64,000 bases of DNA, taken from contig JBGSXL010000008.1 of assembly GCA_041751425.1 (NCBI GenBank), positions 124,001 through 188,000 of the forward strand, read 5' to 3'. The notes below the pieces were generated by a model that was not told the origin of the DNA, did not search any database, and saw nothing but the letters and a program-made list of their open reading frames with translations. Shown piece after piece: positions 19,259 through 28,604 of the stretch. A program made the translations under genes and the position numbers. Each line of letters opens with the position of its first letter. The first letter of the stretch is position 1. This DNA is from JAVVEG01 sp041751425. Its GTDB lineage: Bacteria > Pseudomonadota > Gammaproteobacteria > Pseudomonadales > Pseudohongiellaceae.

Positions 19259-21886
19259 ATGGATATCCTTATGTTCAAACAGCACCGTCGGCTCACGACC
19301 ATTATTCTCGCTACTATCCTGATGCTCCTGATTGGCACGGCATCGGTAGTATATTATTTCCGCTATTCGGCGCTTATTTTTTCAGCCAATCGTTTTCTGC
19401 AACCATACGGCCTGACGTTAGTCAGCCTGAACGATGTGCGTATTGGCACTTCTGAATTTTACGTGGGTGCGGCTGTTATCGCTGTAGACGGTGAAGATAA
19501 TGAGCATCTCCTGCGCGATGTTACCGTAAAATATTCTGCGTCACAGTTAAGCAATGGAAAAATCGAATCGCTGCAGATCAGTCAACTGACCTTGAGCGCA
19601 CCATTTTTCTCCATGCCCGAGTCTGCGGTAGGTGAGGCCGATAGTGAAATGCCATTCAGTGTTCTGACTTTTTTGCAGAACTTTCCTGTTCGCGATATAC
19701 GCATATCCCAGATTCACTTGCCTGGTGTTTCGCAGGCCGCAGCATTGCATCTGATTCGCTCGAGCAGGGATCTGCAAATCGCCATAGAATCGGTTGATCT
19801 GGAGTTGCTGGCTGCCATCAATTGGCACGACCAAAATTTCGTTTCCAGTCACTTTATCGATGATGATCACCTGCAAACGCAGAACTTGAGTCCCAATGTC
19901 ATTAGTGGTCGTCTCCAGCTGACGAAAGCCGGTGCGTTTGCAAGCACCATTGATTTCAGCCTGATCGACAGCCCCACGGAACTGGATGGGGAAATGCTGG
20001 TTATTGCCAACGTCGCACAGACACTTGCAACATTAGAAACTTATTACAACCTGCCGGACAACTTGCCACAGATGTCTGGTCAGCTCGAGACCAATGTGGA
20101 ATTTACACTTCTCAAATCCAGCCTTGAAATACCGGTGTTTACGGCAACTTTTAACGAGAGTTCCGCATTAAACGTCCGTGAGATGGTCGGATTGATTCCT
20201 GCGGCTGGTGCGGCGGAAATCGTGTTGCAACTGAGTTCTGAACTGGTGATGAGCGTACAGGGCAACGACCTTGATTCGCTTGCATTCAGTATTGCGGCAG
20301 AAGGCGCAACCATGCATATAACGAATGTACCCGACATCGGTACCACAGAAATTACAATCGAGAGCCTTCAGGCTCAGTGCCATCAATTTCTGACCTGTAC
20401 CAGCACACAGGAACTGAGCCTGGCAGTCGCATCATTTACAGCAGACAACTTTGCAATGACAGGTTTGGCGCTCTCGGGTGTAGTGACCGTCAACAATGCT
20501 GAGAACGGCCTAACAGTTATCGCAGAACCAGGCCTGCAGATCGGTATCTCTGGTGGCCGCAGCAATGAGTTAGAAATAGCCACTGCCACAATCAATTCTT
20601 CTTCTCCACTGACAATTCTGCAAAGTATTGACGGGACGTCTCTCGACGGCAGCAACATTGCCTTAATCCTGCCTTTCATACGTGTGAACCAGAAAATTTC
20701 CCGCGCGGCCGTAAACATTCCTGCACTGAGCTTAAATATCCGGGATGCACTGGCATTGGATCTGGAATTGATCGCGATCGATATGGCCAGCGAACTGGTG
20801 CCTGTGAATTTGCGTTCCGCGGTTTTTGAAAGTCAGGTGTCATTGCAAGACAATTCGCTGGAAGCAACTGGCAAATTGCATATGAATGGCCAACTGACCG
20901 TCGATTTTGATATTTCCCATCAAATAGATACCAGCGCAGGCAACGGTGTGTTCCGGGTGCCTGGCTTACAGTTCGACAGTTTATGGAACAAACTCTCCGA
21001 CTTCATTGATCCCCTGCCAATCAATATCGATCTGTTGAGCGGCAGCATTAATGGCAATGCTGAATTAACCTGGCTGATCGACACAGAAGGTGCCTGGCAA
21101 TTGTCCGGCCCAGCCCGCTTGCAACTGGATGGAATAAGCGGCTTGTACGAGGAAATAGGCTTTGTCGGTGCCCGCACAGAACTGGCTATCGAACTGTTGC
21201 ATGATTGGCGCATGCGCAGCCTTGCCTCACAAACATTCAATATGACGAGTGTCGATATTGGTTTCCCCGTAGAGGATATTCGCTTTGACTATGGGTTTAA
21301 TACCTTGCAGGGCACCTATGCATTGCAGAATATAGCCGCGAATATTTTCGAAGGCAGTATTTCATCGTCGGGGCTGATTTACGATATTAACGCTGACGCC
21401 AACTCCATGCTGATTGAATTGGAGCGGATAAATATTGCCCGCCTTCTCTCTCTGGCCGCCTACGATGCAGTAGCAGCTACCGGGCTGGTTAGTGGACAAT
21501 TGCCTGTTACCCTGACAGGAAGTCAGTTAACCGTCCATGCCGGCAATCTGATAGCCTTGGCTCCCGGGGGTCAGATCAGCTATCGCCCGGCGGATTCTCT
21601 GGCAGGATCTGGCCAGATAAGCTCAGGAAATGCCAATCTCGATCTGGTCTACGAAGCACTCGCTAATTATCAATATCAAGTGCTGCAATCCAGTGTTGAC
21701 TATCTGGACACCGGTGAATTGATACTGGGCCTGAAACTGGAAGGGTTCAGTCCGAACATGCAGTCTGGCAGTCAACGCATCAACCTGAATTTGAACATCA
21801 GCGACAATATCCCCGCGTTATTGCAAAGTCTGCAGGCCAGCCGCTCCATAACTGACGCACTGGAACTAAGGCTGCAGGTACAATAA
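19259..21886 (+). CDS. ydbH: YdbH-family AsmA-like intermembrane lipid transport protein
   Basis: YdbH, with TamB and YhdP, belongs to the AsmA-like proteins thought to bridge the inner and outer membranes and carry phospholipids. The 875-residue product has one N-terminal membrane anchor (about residues 15-33) followed by a long periplasmic region rich in alternating beta strands and leucine. The C-terminal part, with GSINGNAEL and LASQTFNMTSVDIGFPVEDI, resembles the YdbH (dicarboxylate-transport) domain. Two small genes that match YnbE and YdbL follow, the conserved trio. The start could also be the ATG at 19271, and neither has a strong ribosome site. The call rests on context and overall pattern more than on catalytic motifs. 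Confidence 0.85.
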   Translation: MDILMFKQHRRLTTIILATILMLLIGTASVVYYFRYSALIFSANRFLQPYGLTLVSLNDVRIGTSEFYVGAAVIAVDGEDNEHLLRDVTVKYSASQLSNGKIESLQISQLTLSAPFFSMPESAVGEADSEMPFSVLTFLQNFPVRDIRISQIHLPGVSQAAALHLIRSSRDLQIAIESVDLELLAAINWHDQNFVSSHFIDDDHLQTQNLSPNVISGRLQLTKAGAFASTIDFSLIDSPTELDGEMLVIANVAQTLATLETYYNLPDNLPQMSGQLETNVEFTLLKSSLEIPVFTATFNESSALNVREMVGLIPAAGAAEIVLQLSSELVMSVQGNDLDSLAFSIAAEGATMHITNVPDIGTTEITIESLQAQCHQFLTCTSTQELSLAVASFTADNFAMTGLALSGVVTVNNAENGLTVIAEPGLQIGISGGRSNELEIATATINSSSPLTILQSIDGTSLDGSNIALILPFIRVNQKISRAAVNIPALSLNIRDALALDLELIAIDMASELVPVNLRSAVFESQVSLQDNSLEATGKLHMNGQLTVDFDISHQIDTSAGNGVFRVPGLQFDSLWNKLSDFIDPLPINIDLLSGSINGNAELTWLIDTEGAWQLSGPARLQLDGISGLYEEIGFVGARTELAIELLHDWRMRSLASQTFNMTSVDIGFPVEDIRFDYGFNTLQGTYALQNIAANIFEGSISSSGLIYDINADANSMLIELERINIARLLSLAAYDAVAATGLVSGQLPVTLTGSQLTVHAGNLIALAPGGQISYRPADSLAGSGQISSGNANLDLVYEALANYQYQVLQSSVDYLDTGELILGLKLEGFSPNMQSGSQRINLNLNISDNIPALLQSLQASRSITDALELRLQVQ

Positions 21887-22040
21887 CTGTTAAAAAAAAG
21901 AATTTTTCGTTCAGTTAGAATTCAGCTGGTTCTGTTATAGTCACAATCATACAAGTCGCCAACCGGGTGGCACAGAAACGGTTTTGAAGGCTTCACGAAC
22001 AATCTTGTTGCAAACCATCAATTGTTGAATTGGAAATATC

Positions 22041-22232
22041 ATGCGAAAACTACTGGTTAGCCTTGGCGCCCCTGCAATCATGAGCATCATGGCCTGCACG
22101 CCAACTGTTCAGCTGGCAGCACCCACTGAACCGATCACCATCAATCTGAATGTGCGCATCGAACACGAGATTCGCGTCAGGGTTGAGCGCGAGCTGGATG
22201 ACATGTTCCGCGAAGAAAATGGTCTGTTCTAG
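22041..22232 (+). CDS. ynbE: YnbE-family small lipoprotein
   Basis: This 63-residue protein has a signal peptide with lipobox IMAC, and Cys19 would be lipidated. The mature part holds the short INLNVRIEHEIRVRVERELD segment typical of YnbE, which in E. coli sits in the outer membrane, extends the YdbH beta structure and links it to that membrane. GGAAATATC lies just before the ATG. It follows ydbH by about 150 bases and precedes ydbL. Confidence 0.9.
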   Translation: MRKLLVSLGAPAIMSIMACTPTVQLAAPTEPITINLNVRIEHEIRVRVERELDDMFREENGLF

Positions 22233-22311
22233 CAGCGCAGCAGTAAGCAACAAACTTAAGACTAATGAACATTCGAAAAAGTATCTCAAAGCACTCGTGT
22301 GGAGAAGCAAA

Positions 22312-22650
22312 ATGAAAGTATCAAGGATCCTGGCTTATAGCATGTTGCTGCTGATTTTCAGCATTAGCAGTGCCTTTGCTGCAACACTGGAAGAAGCAAA
22401 ATCGGCGGGTCAGATAGGCGAGAAAAGCGATGGTTATATCGGTTTGGTAGTAACCAATGCACCTGCAGAAGTTGTCGCGCTGGTTGCTGATGTTAACCGC
22501 CAGCGTCGCCAGCGTTATGAAGAGATAGCCAGCCAGAATGGCATCAGTGTGACTGATGTGGCCAAACTGGCTTACGCAAGAGCTGTCGAGAACACAAGAT
22601 CAGGTCATTACGTAGAAGATGCCAGCGGCCGCTGGGTCAGAAAACCGTAA
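22312..22650 (+). CDS. ydbL: YdbL-family periplasmic protein (DUF1318)
   Basis: The ATG at 22312 has GGAG eight bases upstream and gives 112 residues. A cleavable signal peptide ends near AFAA (residue 22). The mature protein has the DUF1318 pattern: GQIGEKSDGYIGLV, then VNRQRRQRYEEIASQNG and a C-terminal VRKP. In E. coli YdbL limits YnbE over-assembly and completes the YdbH-YnbE bridge. It ends 12 bases from the convergent rsmI. Confidence 0.92.
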   Translation: MKVSRILAYSMLLLIFSISSAFAATLEEAKSAGQIGEKSDGYIGLVVTNAPAEVVALVADVNRQRRQRYEEIASQNGISVTDVAKLAYARAVENTRSGHYVEDASGRWVRKP

Positions 22651-22662
22651 GTCTGAATTGGT

Positions 22663-23532
22663 TTAACGCGCGTCACGCATTGTCAGTGCCAGTTGATACA
22701 ACTCATTCTTCTTGGCCCCCGTGATGCGCGCAGCCAGACCCGCAGCCTGCTTTAAAGGTAACTCCTCCAGCAATACTGCCAACACACGTTTACTCTCTGA
22801 GTCCGAAGCAGCCTCCTGGGTAGTTTCCTGACCACGAACCAACACCACAAACTCACCGCGTTGCTGATTGCTGTCTGACTGCATCCAGACCAATAGTTCC
22901 GCCAAAGTTGCTCCATGAATCGTTTCATATGTTTTAGTCAACTCGCGGCAGACAACTGCGAACCTTTCCGCGCCAAAAACTTCCTCCATGTCCAGCATGC
23001 TGGCTAATATGCGGTGCGGGGATTCATAGAAAATTAATGTGCGACTCTCGCTGAGAAGTTCACTGAGTCGTGTTTTGCGCGCTCCCTGTTTGGCTGGCAA
23101 AAAACCTTCAAAAATGAATCGGTCGCTGGGCAATCCCGACACACTTATCGCTGCTGTAAGTGCTGAGGCACCTGGTATGGGAACCACATTTAACTGTGCT
23201 TCGCGTGCAAGCATCACCAAGCGATAGCCAGGATCAGAAATAAGTGGTGTACCGGCATCCGAGATCAAGGCGACTGACTGACCCTGGCGCAATCTCTCCA
23301 GTAAAGATTCAACCCGCGCATCCGTACTGAAATCATGATACGAAATCAGTTTCGTGTTAATGCCATGGTAATGCAGAAGATGAGCGCTGTGACGGGTATC
23401 TTCGGCGGCAATTACAGATACAGTTTTCAGAACATTGAGTGCGCGGGCGCTGATATCCCCCATGTTGCCAATGGGTGTTGCCACAATATATAAACCGGGT
23501 CGATTTTCCGGGGCGGACGAGTCGCTCAACAC
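22663..23532 (-). CDS. rsmI: 16S rRNA (cytidine1402-2'-O)-methyltransferase RsmI
   Basis: RsmI 2'-O-methylates C1402 of 16S rRNA. The 289-residue protein has the tetrapyrrole-methylase fold: YIVATPIGNMGDIS near residues 15-28, AEDTRHS near 43, and the SAM-site loop ALISDAGTPLISDPG near 85. The start is GTG (23532) or TTG (23529). AGGAG lies five bases before the TTG, a better spacing than for the GTG. It diverges from lpoA. Confidence 0.96.
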   Translation of the reverse strand: MLSDSSAPENRPGLYIVATPIGNMGDISARALNVLKTVSVIAAEDTRHSAHLLHYHGINTKLISYHDFSTDARVESLLERLRQGQSVALISDAGTPLISDPGYRLVMLAREAQLNVVPIPGASALTAAISVSGLPSDRFIFEGFLPAKQGARKTRLSELLSESRTLIFYESPHRILASMLDMEEVFGAERFAVVCRELTKTYETIHGATLAELLVWMQSDSNQQRGEFVVLVRGQETTQEAASDSESKRVLAVLLEELPLKQAAGLAARITGAKKNELYQLALTMRDAR

Positions 23533-23724
23533 TGCTCCTGCGCGAGAGCTCTGGTGTGTCTCGCTGGCGCCATGATACCCGCTTTAGTGTGGGAGCGAAA
23601 ACCAGCGAATGCAGCTGCCATGACGCTTAAGTCTTCTATGACAATGGCTGCGCCGGTTGCCCCCTATCTGTAACTGTAATAAGCTCTAGCGTCTCTGTAG
23701 CTGTAAACCAAGACATCCAAGACC

Positions 23725-25608
23725 ATGCGTACCCCATTTCCTCTGAAACTGCTTTGCCAATGCTTTCTGCTGCTGTTACTGGCCGCATGTTCCGCCAGTT
23801 CGCCACCCGTAAGTCGTCACGTTGAAGTTCCGCATTTATCGACTGGAACACAGGAAGATGAGATCCAACGCAATCTCCGCCTGGCTGCAATATCCTCGTC
23901 ACCCGATAAAGAAACCTATTTGCTCAATGCCGCTGAGCTGTTTTTGAATTCTGAACAGTTCACCGAGGCAGGAGCCGTGCTTAACGGCATTGCTGATATG
24001 GAAGCGCTCCCCTCCCCTGTGCAGCTTCGTTATGCCCTGCTGCGCGGTGAAGTAGCGTTGCAGCAAGGTGAGGCAGATGCGGCGCTGGAATTGTTACAAT
24101 CAGCGTTGCAAACTCCGTTACACAGTCTGGAAAGTAATCTGCAGCAACAGGTATTAAATCTGCGTTCGCGTGCCTACTATGAGCAGCATCAGTACATTGC
24201 CGCAGTACGTGAGCGCATCCTGCTTGCCGGCCTTCTCACCCAAGCGGAACTGGCAGCCAATAACAATACCATTTGGCAAATCCTTGCCAACGCGCCTGAA
24301 AATGCACTGGACGTAAGAGGCAATCAAATTGATACCTATGAATTGCGGGGTTGGCTTGAACTCGCTCAGGTTGTGAATGCTGAGCAGTTTGACATACCTC
24401 GGCAAGTCCAGGCAGTTTCCCAATGGCAAAACAAATGGATGCAGCACAGCGCCGCAGCGGAGCTTCCTGAAGCGCTGACATTTGTACATGAGCTCTGGGA
24501 CAATCGCGCACGTAATATTGCCTTGTTATTGCCAGTATCGGAACCAGCGGGTAAGGCCATTAATGAAGGTTTCCTTGGTGCTTACTACGAGGCTATGGCA
24601 CAGGGCGTGGAAGTTCCAACCATTACTGTATACGACACCAGTGTAAGCAATGAAATAATGCCCCTCTATCGGCAGGCTGTCGAACGGGGCGCCGACATGA
24701 TTATCGGGCCGCTGCGTAAAGAGCTTGTGCGCCAGCTGCAATCGCAGGACTCGCTGCCAGTGCCCACGTTGGCATTGAACTACGGCGACTTCGACAGAAT
24801 ATCGCCCGCAGGTCTCTACCAATTCGGACTGGCACCCGAAGATGAGATCATGCAGGCAGCAGAAATGGCCTGGCAGGCTGGCCATCGTTACGCTGCCATT
24901 CTTATTCCCACGGGCGGGGACTACATACGGATCAGCGAGACATTCGCCAGTTATTGGCAGCAACTTGGCGGCGAAGTCGTCTCGCAGGCAACATTCAGTC
25001 AGAACAGTACCTATACGGATGTCATCCGTGATTTGCTGAGTATTGGTGACAGCGAGGTGCGAGCAACTCAACTGCGGTCCCTGCTGTCTCGCAACACTAT
25101 TCACTTCACGCCAAGGCGTCGTCAGGATGTGGACTTCATTTTCCTCAACGCCAGCCCATTGGAAGGACGTCAAATCAAACCAACCCTGGCATTTCACTTT
25201 GCAGGAGACGTACCGGTTTACGCGATGCCCAATATTTATGATGGTGGCAATAACACTGTCGCCAATCGCGACTTGAACGGCGTCATGTTCATGGATGCCC
25301 CCTGGATTCTCAAAGCGAATGAACCTCTACGCGAACACATGAATAGTATCTGGCCCGCATCCGCCGGACCGGTGCAACGATTGCGTGCGATGGGTGTAGA
25401 CAGTTTCAGGTTGTATGCCCGTATTGCACAATTAGAGGCGTATCCGCAAACACGCTTACATGGCGCTACCGGTATGTTGTCCATGCAAAGCAATGGTGGT
25501 ATCAAACGTGAACTGCTTGAAGCGCAGATTATCAATGGCAATGCCGCATTGCTGGAAAGTCGTCCGCAGAATAGCAACACCAACATAACCCAGATTCCAA
25601 GGCCCTGA
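23725..25608 (+). CDS. lpoA: Penicillin-binding protein activator LpoA
   Basis: LpoA is an outer-membrane lipoprotein that reaches through the periplasm to activate PBP1A. The 627-residue protein has a lipobox LAAC with Cys22, an N-terminal helical (TPR-like) domain to about residue 250, and a C-terminal periplasmic-binding-protein-like domain that opens with NIALLLPVSEPAGKAINEGF near residue 265. Its position between rsmI and yraN matches E. coli yraM and its Pseudomonas counterpart. Confidence 0.95.
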   Translation: MRTPFPLKLLCQCFLLLLLAACSASSPPVSRHVEVPHLSTGTQEDEIQRNLRLAAISSSPDKETYLLNAAELFLNSEQFTEAGAVLNGIADMEALPSPVQLRYALLRGEVALQQGEADAALELLQSALQTPLHSLESNLQQQVLNLRSRAYYEQHQYIAAVRERILLAGLLTQAELAANNNTIWQILANAPENALDVRGNQIDTYELRGWLELAQVVNAEQFDIPRQVQAVSQWQNKWMQHSAAAELPEALTFVHELWDNRARNIALLLPVSEPAGKAINEGFLGAYYEAMAQGVEVPTITVYDTSVSNEIMPLYRQAVERGADMIIGPLRKELVRQLQSQDSLPVPTLALNYGDFDRISPAGLYQFGLAPEDEIMQAAEMAWQAGHRYAAILIPTGGDYIRISETFASYWQQLGGEVVSQATFSQNSTYTDVIRDLLSIGDSEVRATQLRSLLSRNTIHFTPRRRQDVDFIFLNASPLEGRQIKPTLAFHFAGDVPVYAMPNIYDGGNNTVANRDLNGVMFMDAPWILKANEPLREHMNSIWPASAGPVQRLRAMGVDSFRLYARIAQLEAYPQTRLHGATGMLSMQSNGGIKRELLEAQIINGNAALLESRPQNSNTNITQIPRP

Positions 25609-25712
25609 TCTATACTCTCGCTGAGCCCCGAAGCCTTTTCGCAGCGGCTTGAGCTTGTGCGGCATTCCGGAAATTCGGAAAGCCATTGTTTTAACTATGC
25701 GGAGATCAGAAC

Positions 25713-26120
25713 ATGGACGTTCTGCAAGCCAGGCACAAACGGCAGTTTGGAGAGCGCCAGGAACAGGCGGTCGCGGATTACCTTGGCAATCGGGGATTAG
25801 AGCTGGTAGCGCAGAACTACCAGTGCAAAATGGGTGAAATAGATTTAATCATGCGTGATCAGGAGACACTGGTTTTCATCGAAGTACGATTTCGGCGCTC
25901 ACAGCGCTTTGGCACCGCAGTTGAGTCCGTAAACCTTCGCAAGCAGAACAAGATAATCCGCTGCGCCCGCTATTTTCTGCTTGCTCATAAACTGTCCGAG
26001 AAAATTCCTTGTCGCTTTGACGTGATAGGTTTATTTCCGCGAACCAAACAGACATACTCATCTGTAGTGTTGGCAGGTGATCTGCAAATTGAATGGGTCA
26101 AAGGTGCGTTTGGCGCCTGA
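25713..26120 (+). CDS. yraN: UPF0102 (YraN) endonuclease-like protein
   Basis: This 135-residue member of the UPF0102 family has the restriction-endonuclease-like core GEIDLIMRDQETLVFIEVRFR near residues 41-61. Its Glu-Asp-Glu pattern matches, but Arg replaces the more common Lys after EV. The biological role of the family is not settled. It lies between lpoA and diaA, the conserved order. Confidence 0.92.
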   Translation: MDVLQARHKRQFGERQEQAVADYLGNRGLELVAQNYQCKMGEIDLIMRDQETLVFIEVRFRRSQRFGTAVESVNLRKQNKIIRCARYFLLAHKLSEKIPCRFDVIGLFPRTKQTYSSVVLAGDLQIEWVKGAFGA

Positions 26121-26238
26121 GCACTCATCCGGAGCAACGCTGACACTTGCACAAGTAATCAGCCATCTAGCTTATATTGAGCCACTGCGACAAGGCAGTA
26201 ACCAGAATAAATAGCTTCAGAAGAAGGTCTGCTTAGAG

Positions 26239-26832
26239 ATGGATTTACAGCAACGCGTGCTCTGGTACTTTGAGCAGAGCACAAATACTCAGCGAGAAAC
26301 CGCAGCGACTATTTCTGCGTTGGTTGCTCAGGCTGGTCAACTTATTACAGAGTGCTTACTGCAAGGTGGCAAAATCATTTGCTGCGGCAGCGGCAGTTCA
26401 AGCGGGCAGGCTCAGCATTTTGCCGCAGCTTTACTGAACCGCTTTGAGCGGGAACGGCCAGGGCTGCCCGCCATCGCAATCGGCCATGATGGTCTGCTGA
26501 CTTCGGCTATTGCCAGCGATCACAGCTTCAAGGAGATTTACGCAAAACAGATAAAAACACTGGCACAGCCAAACGATGTCCTTCTGGTGATGTGCGCCGG
26601 GCGTGTGCCGCGCGCTATTCTGGAAGCAGTAAAAGCAGGACATCACAATGGTATGATCATCCTTGCCCTGACGGGAGACGACAGCGGAGAAATCGCAGAT
26701 CTGCTACAATCCGGCGACATTGAGCTGAGAGTACCGGCTCAGCGCAATGCCAACATACAGGAAATGCATCTGATCATTATCAATAGCCTGTGTGATCTGA
26801 TCGATGCACTAATTTTTGGAGAGGAATCGTGA
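26239..26832 (+). CDS. diaA: SIS-domain protein DiaA (DnaA initiator-associating)
   Basis: DiaA binds DnaA and helps time chromosome replication, and the fold is that of phosphoheptose isomerases. The 197-residue protein has CCGSGSSSGQAQHFAAALLNRF near residues 49-70, the SIS sugar-binding-type loop. Its position before dolP supports DiaA rather than GmhA, although sequence alone separates the two only partly. The stop overlaps the dolP GTG (GTGA). Confidence 0.9.
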   Translation: MDLQQRVLWYFEQSTNTQRETAATISALVAQAGQLITECLLQGGKIICCGSGSSSGQAQHFAAALLNRFERERPGLPAIAIGHDGLLTSAIASDHSFKEIYAKQIKTLAQPNDVLLVMCAGRVPRAILEAVKAGHHNGMIILALTGDDSGEIADLLQSGDIELRVPAQRNANIQEMHLIIINSLCDLIDALIFGEES

Positions 26833-27401
26833 AACTACATAAACTGACTGCAATCATGTTTTTTGCCTTGAGTTCAGCCTGTACAACTGTGCTGGTGGAA
26901 ACCACTGGTCCGGAGGGAATGGTGGAAGATCCCACTGTTCGCAGCGCAGGTGCTGTCGTTGAGGATGGAGCAATTGAAACACGCATCACGGTCAATATTA
27001 AGTCACAGGAACCTCTGTTCAGGCAGGCGAATTTCAATGTCGTCAGTCACAACGGGGTCGTGTTGATTGTTGGTCAGGTGCAAAACGAGCAATTGCGTAA
27101 CAAAGCTGCGGACATTGCAGCCGAAGCCAGCTCCAGAATCAAACGCATTCACAATGAATTGGAAGTAGCTGGCAAAACCACCATGCTCTCTCGCATGAAT
27201 GACACCTGGATCAGCACCAAAGTCCGCACTCAGCTGGCGTCTAACGATGACGTACCCTCATCGCGCATACGGGTCGTCACCAGCAATGGTAATGTTTATC
27301 TGATGGGGATGGTCAGCCAGGCCGTTGGTGATCAAGCTGCGCTGTTAGCCAGAAATGTTGCAGGCGTGGCAAAGGTGGTAAAGGTATTTGAATATATCTG
27401 A
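26829..27401 (+). CDS. dolP: BON-domain outer-membrane lipoprotein DolP
   Basis: DolP (YraP) is a two-BON-domain lipoprotein that binds anionic phospholipids and supports outer-membrane integrity near the division site. The 190-residue product starts at GTG (26829), overlapping the diaA stop by four bases, with GGAG upstream. The lipobox is LSSAC (Cys18). The BON domains span about 48-115 and 125-190, each containing the conserved glycine-valine turn (NGVVLIVGQV, NGNVYLMGMV). Confidence 0.94.
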   Translation: MKLHKLTAIMFFALSSACTTVLVETTGPEGMVEDPTVRSAGAVVEDGAIETRITVNIKSQEPLFRQANFNVVSHNGVVLIVGQVQNEQLRNKAADIAAEASSRIKRIHNELEVAGKTTMLSRMNDTWISTKVRTQLASNDDVPSSRIRVVTSNGNVYLMGMVSQAVGDQAALLARNVAGVAKVVKVFEYI

Positions 27402-27472
27402 AGAATTTTTAAAGAAGATTTTTGCTGGAGAGCCTGTGCAGAGAAATCTGACAAAAGGTCTGTGACTGACTG

Positions 27473-27898
27473 TTATTTGACTACTCGCAGCGAGGGTTTG
27501 CTGCGGGCACTTCCTCCAGCTGCCTTGGGTTTAGCGGGTTCTGCATCTGCAGTTGTTGGAGCAGCCGGCGGCGTGGGAGCTGGCGCTTCGGCTTCAAACA
27601 CCATACCTTGCCCATTCTCCCGCGCATAAATCCCCATTACAGCAGCTACTGGCACATAAACCGGAGTAGGAATACCAGCAAACCGGCCACTGAACTCTAC
27701 AGCATCATTGTTTATCAATAATCCATGCACTGCAGATGGAGAAATATTCAGAATGATCTGTCCATCCTTGACGTATTCCTGTGGCACCATGACATTGGCA
27801 CCATAAGCATTCACCAGAATGTAAGGTGTGCAGTTGTTCTCCAGTATCCACTCATAAAGCGATCTGAGCAGATACGGTCTGCTGGATGTCATAGTCAT
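27473..27898 (-). CDS. sspB: ClpXP specificity-enhancing factor SspB
   Basis: SspB binds ssrA-tagged proteins from stalled ribosomes and hands them to ClpXP. The 141-residue protein has the SspB dimer core (SRPYLLRSLYEWILENN at the start). After a flexible Ala/Pro linker comes the C-terminal tail KPSLRVVK, which matches the ClpX-docking peptide. It follows sspA by 26 bases. A second ATG lies two codons in. Confidence 0.97.
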   Translation of the reverse strand: MTMTSSRPYLLRSLYEWILENNCTPYILVNAYGANVMVPQEYVKDGQIILNISPSAVHGLLINNDAVEFSGRFAGIPTPVYVPVAAVMGIYARENGQGMVFEAEAPAPTPPAAPTTADAEPAKPKAAGGSARSKPSLRVVK

Positions 27899-27924
27899 AG
27901 TTGATACCGGAAAGGAATTGGTGC

Positions 27925-28557
27925 TTACACCATTTCCTTCTCTTGCTCAGACAGACTTATCCTGATTGAGTCTCTGGAAAACAGACGTGCTCTGTACTCG
28001 AGCAATGGCTGCACGGCCTTGCTGTCGCCGAGATCGATACCGATGGCCGGCAGGCGCCAGAGAATAGGAATGACGCAACAATCCACAATAGTGAATTCAT
28101 CACTCATGAAGAACGGTTTTTCAGTAAAAATAGGCGCTATTGAAATCAGACTCTCGCGCAATTCCTTGCGCGCCTTGTCTGCCTCGGAGGCGCTGCTTTT
28201 GCCCGCCATCAGCGTATCAACTGTTACACACCAGTCACGTTGGATGCGATACATCCACAACCGACTTTGGGCGCGTGCTACGGGGTATACAGGAAACAAT
28301 GGAGGATGTGGGAAACGTTCATCCAGATACTCCATCATGATATTGGCTTCATACAAAACCAGATCGCGGTCAACCAGCGTGGGCAAACTGTTGTAGGGAT
28401 TCAGGGAAGCCAGATCCTCAGGCTTCTTTTCCGGATCCACGTCTACTGTCTCAACAGTAACTCCTTTCTCCGCCAAAACTATTCGTACACGATGGCTATA
28501 CTGACTGGCACCGTCCGAATAAAACGTCATGGAAGAGCGCTTGGTAACAACACCCAT
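27925..28557 (-). CDS. sspA: Stringent starvation protein A
   Basis: SspA is an RNA-polymerase-associated protein with a glutathione-transferase fold but no transferase activity in studied cases. It acts in acid and stationary-phase survival. The 210-residue protein has the thioredoxin-like N-domain (TFYSDGASQYSHRVRIVLAEKG), the cis-proline NSLPTLVDRDL region near residue 55, and an all-helical C-domain. AGAGGATC lies just before the ATG. It follows petBC by 47 bases and could be read from the same transcript. Confidence 0.96.
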   Translation of the reverse strand: MGVVTKRSSMTFYSDGASQYSHRVRIVLAEKGVTVETVDVDPEKKPEDLASLNPYNSLPTLVDRDLVLYEANIMMEYLDERFPHPPLFPVYPVARAQSRLWMYRIQRDWCVTVDTLMAGKSSASEADKARKELRESLISIAPIFTEKPFFMSDEFTIVDCCVIPILWRLPAIGIDLGDSKAVQPLLEYRARLFSRDSIRISLSEQEKEMV

Positions 28558-28604
28558 AATTTGATCCTCTAATGCTGCTGAAATATCGAATGTTTCATTG
28601 GGTG

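Noticed and set aside
21887..21935. A terminator after ydbH (eight A then ATTTTTCG)
   Set aside because: The A- and T-runs are present but no stable GC stem lies beside them, and ynbE follows as part of the same conserved trio.
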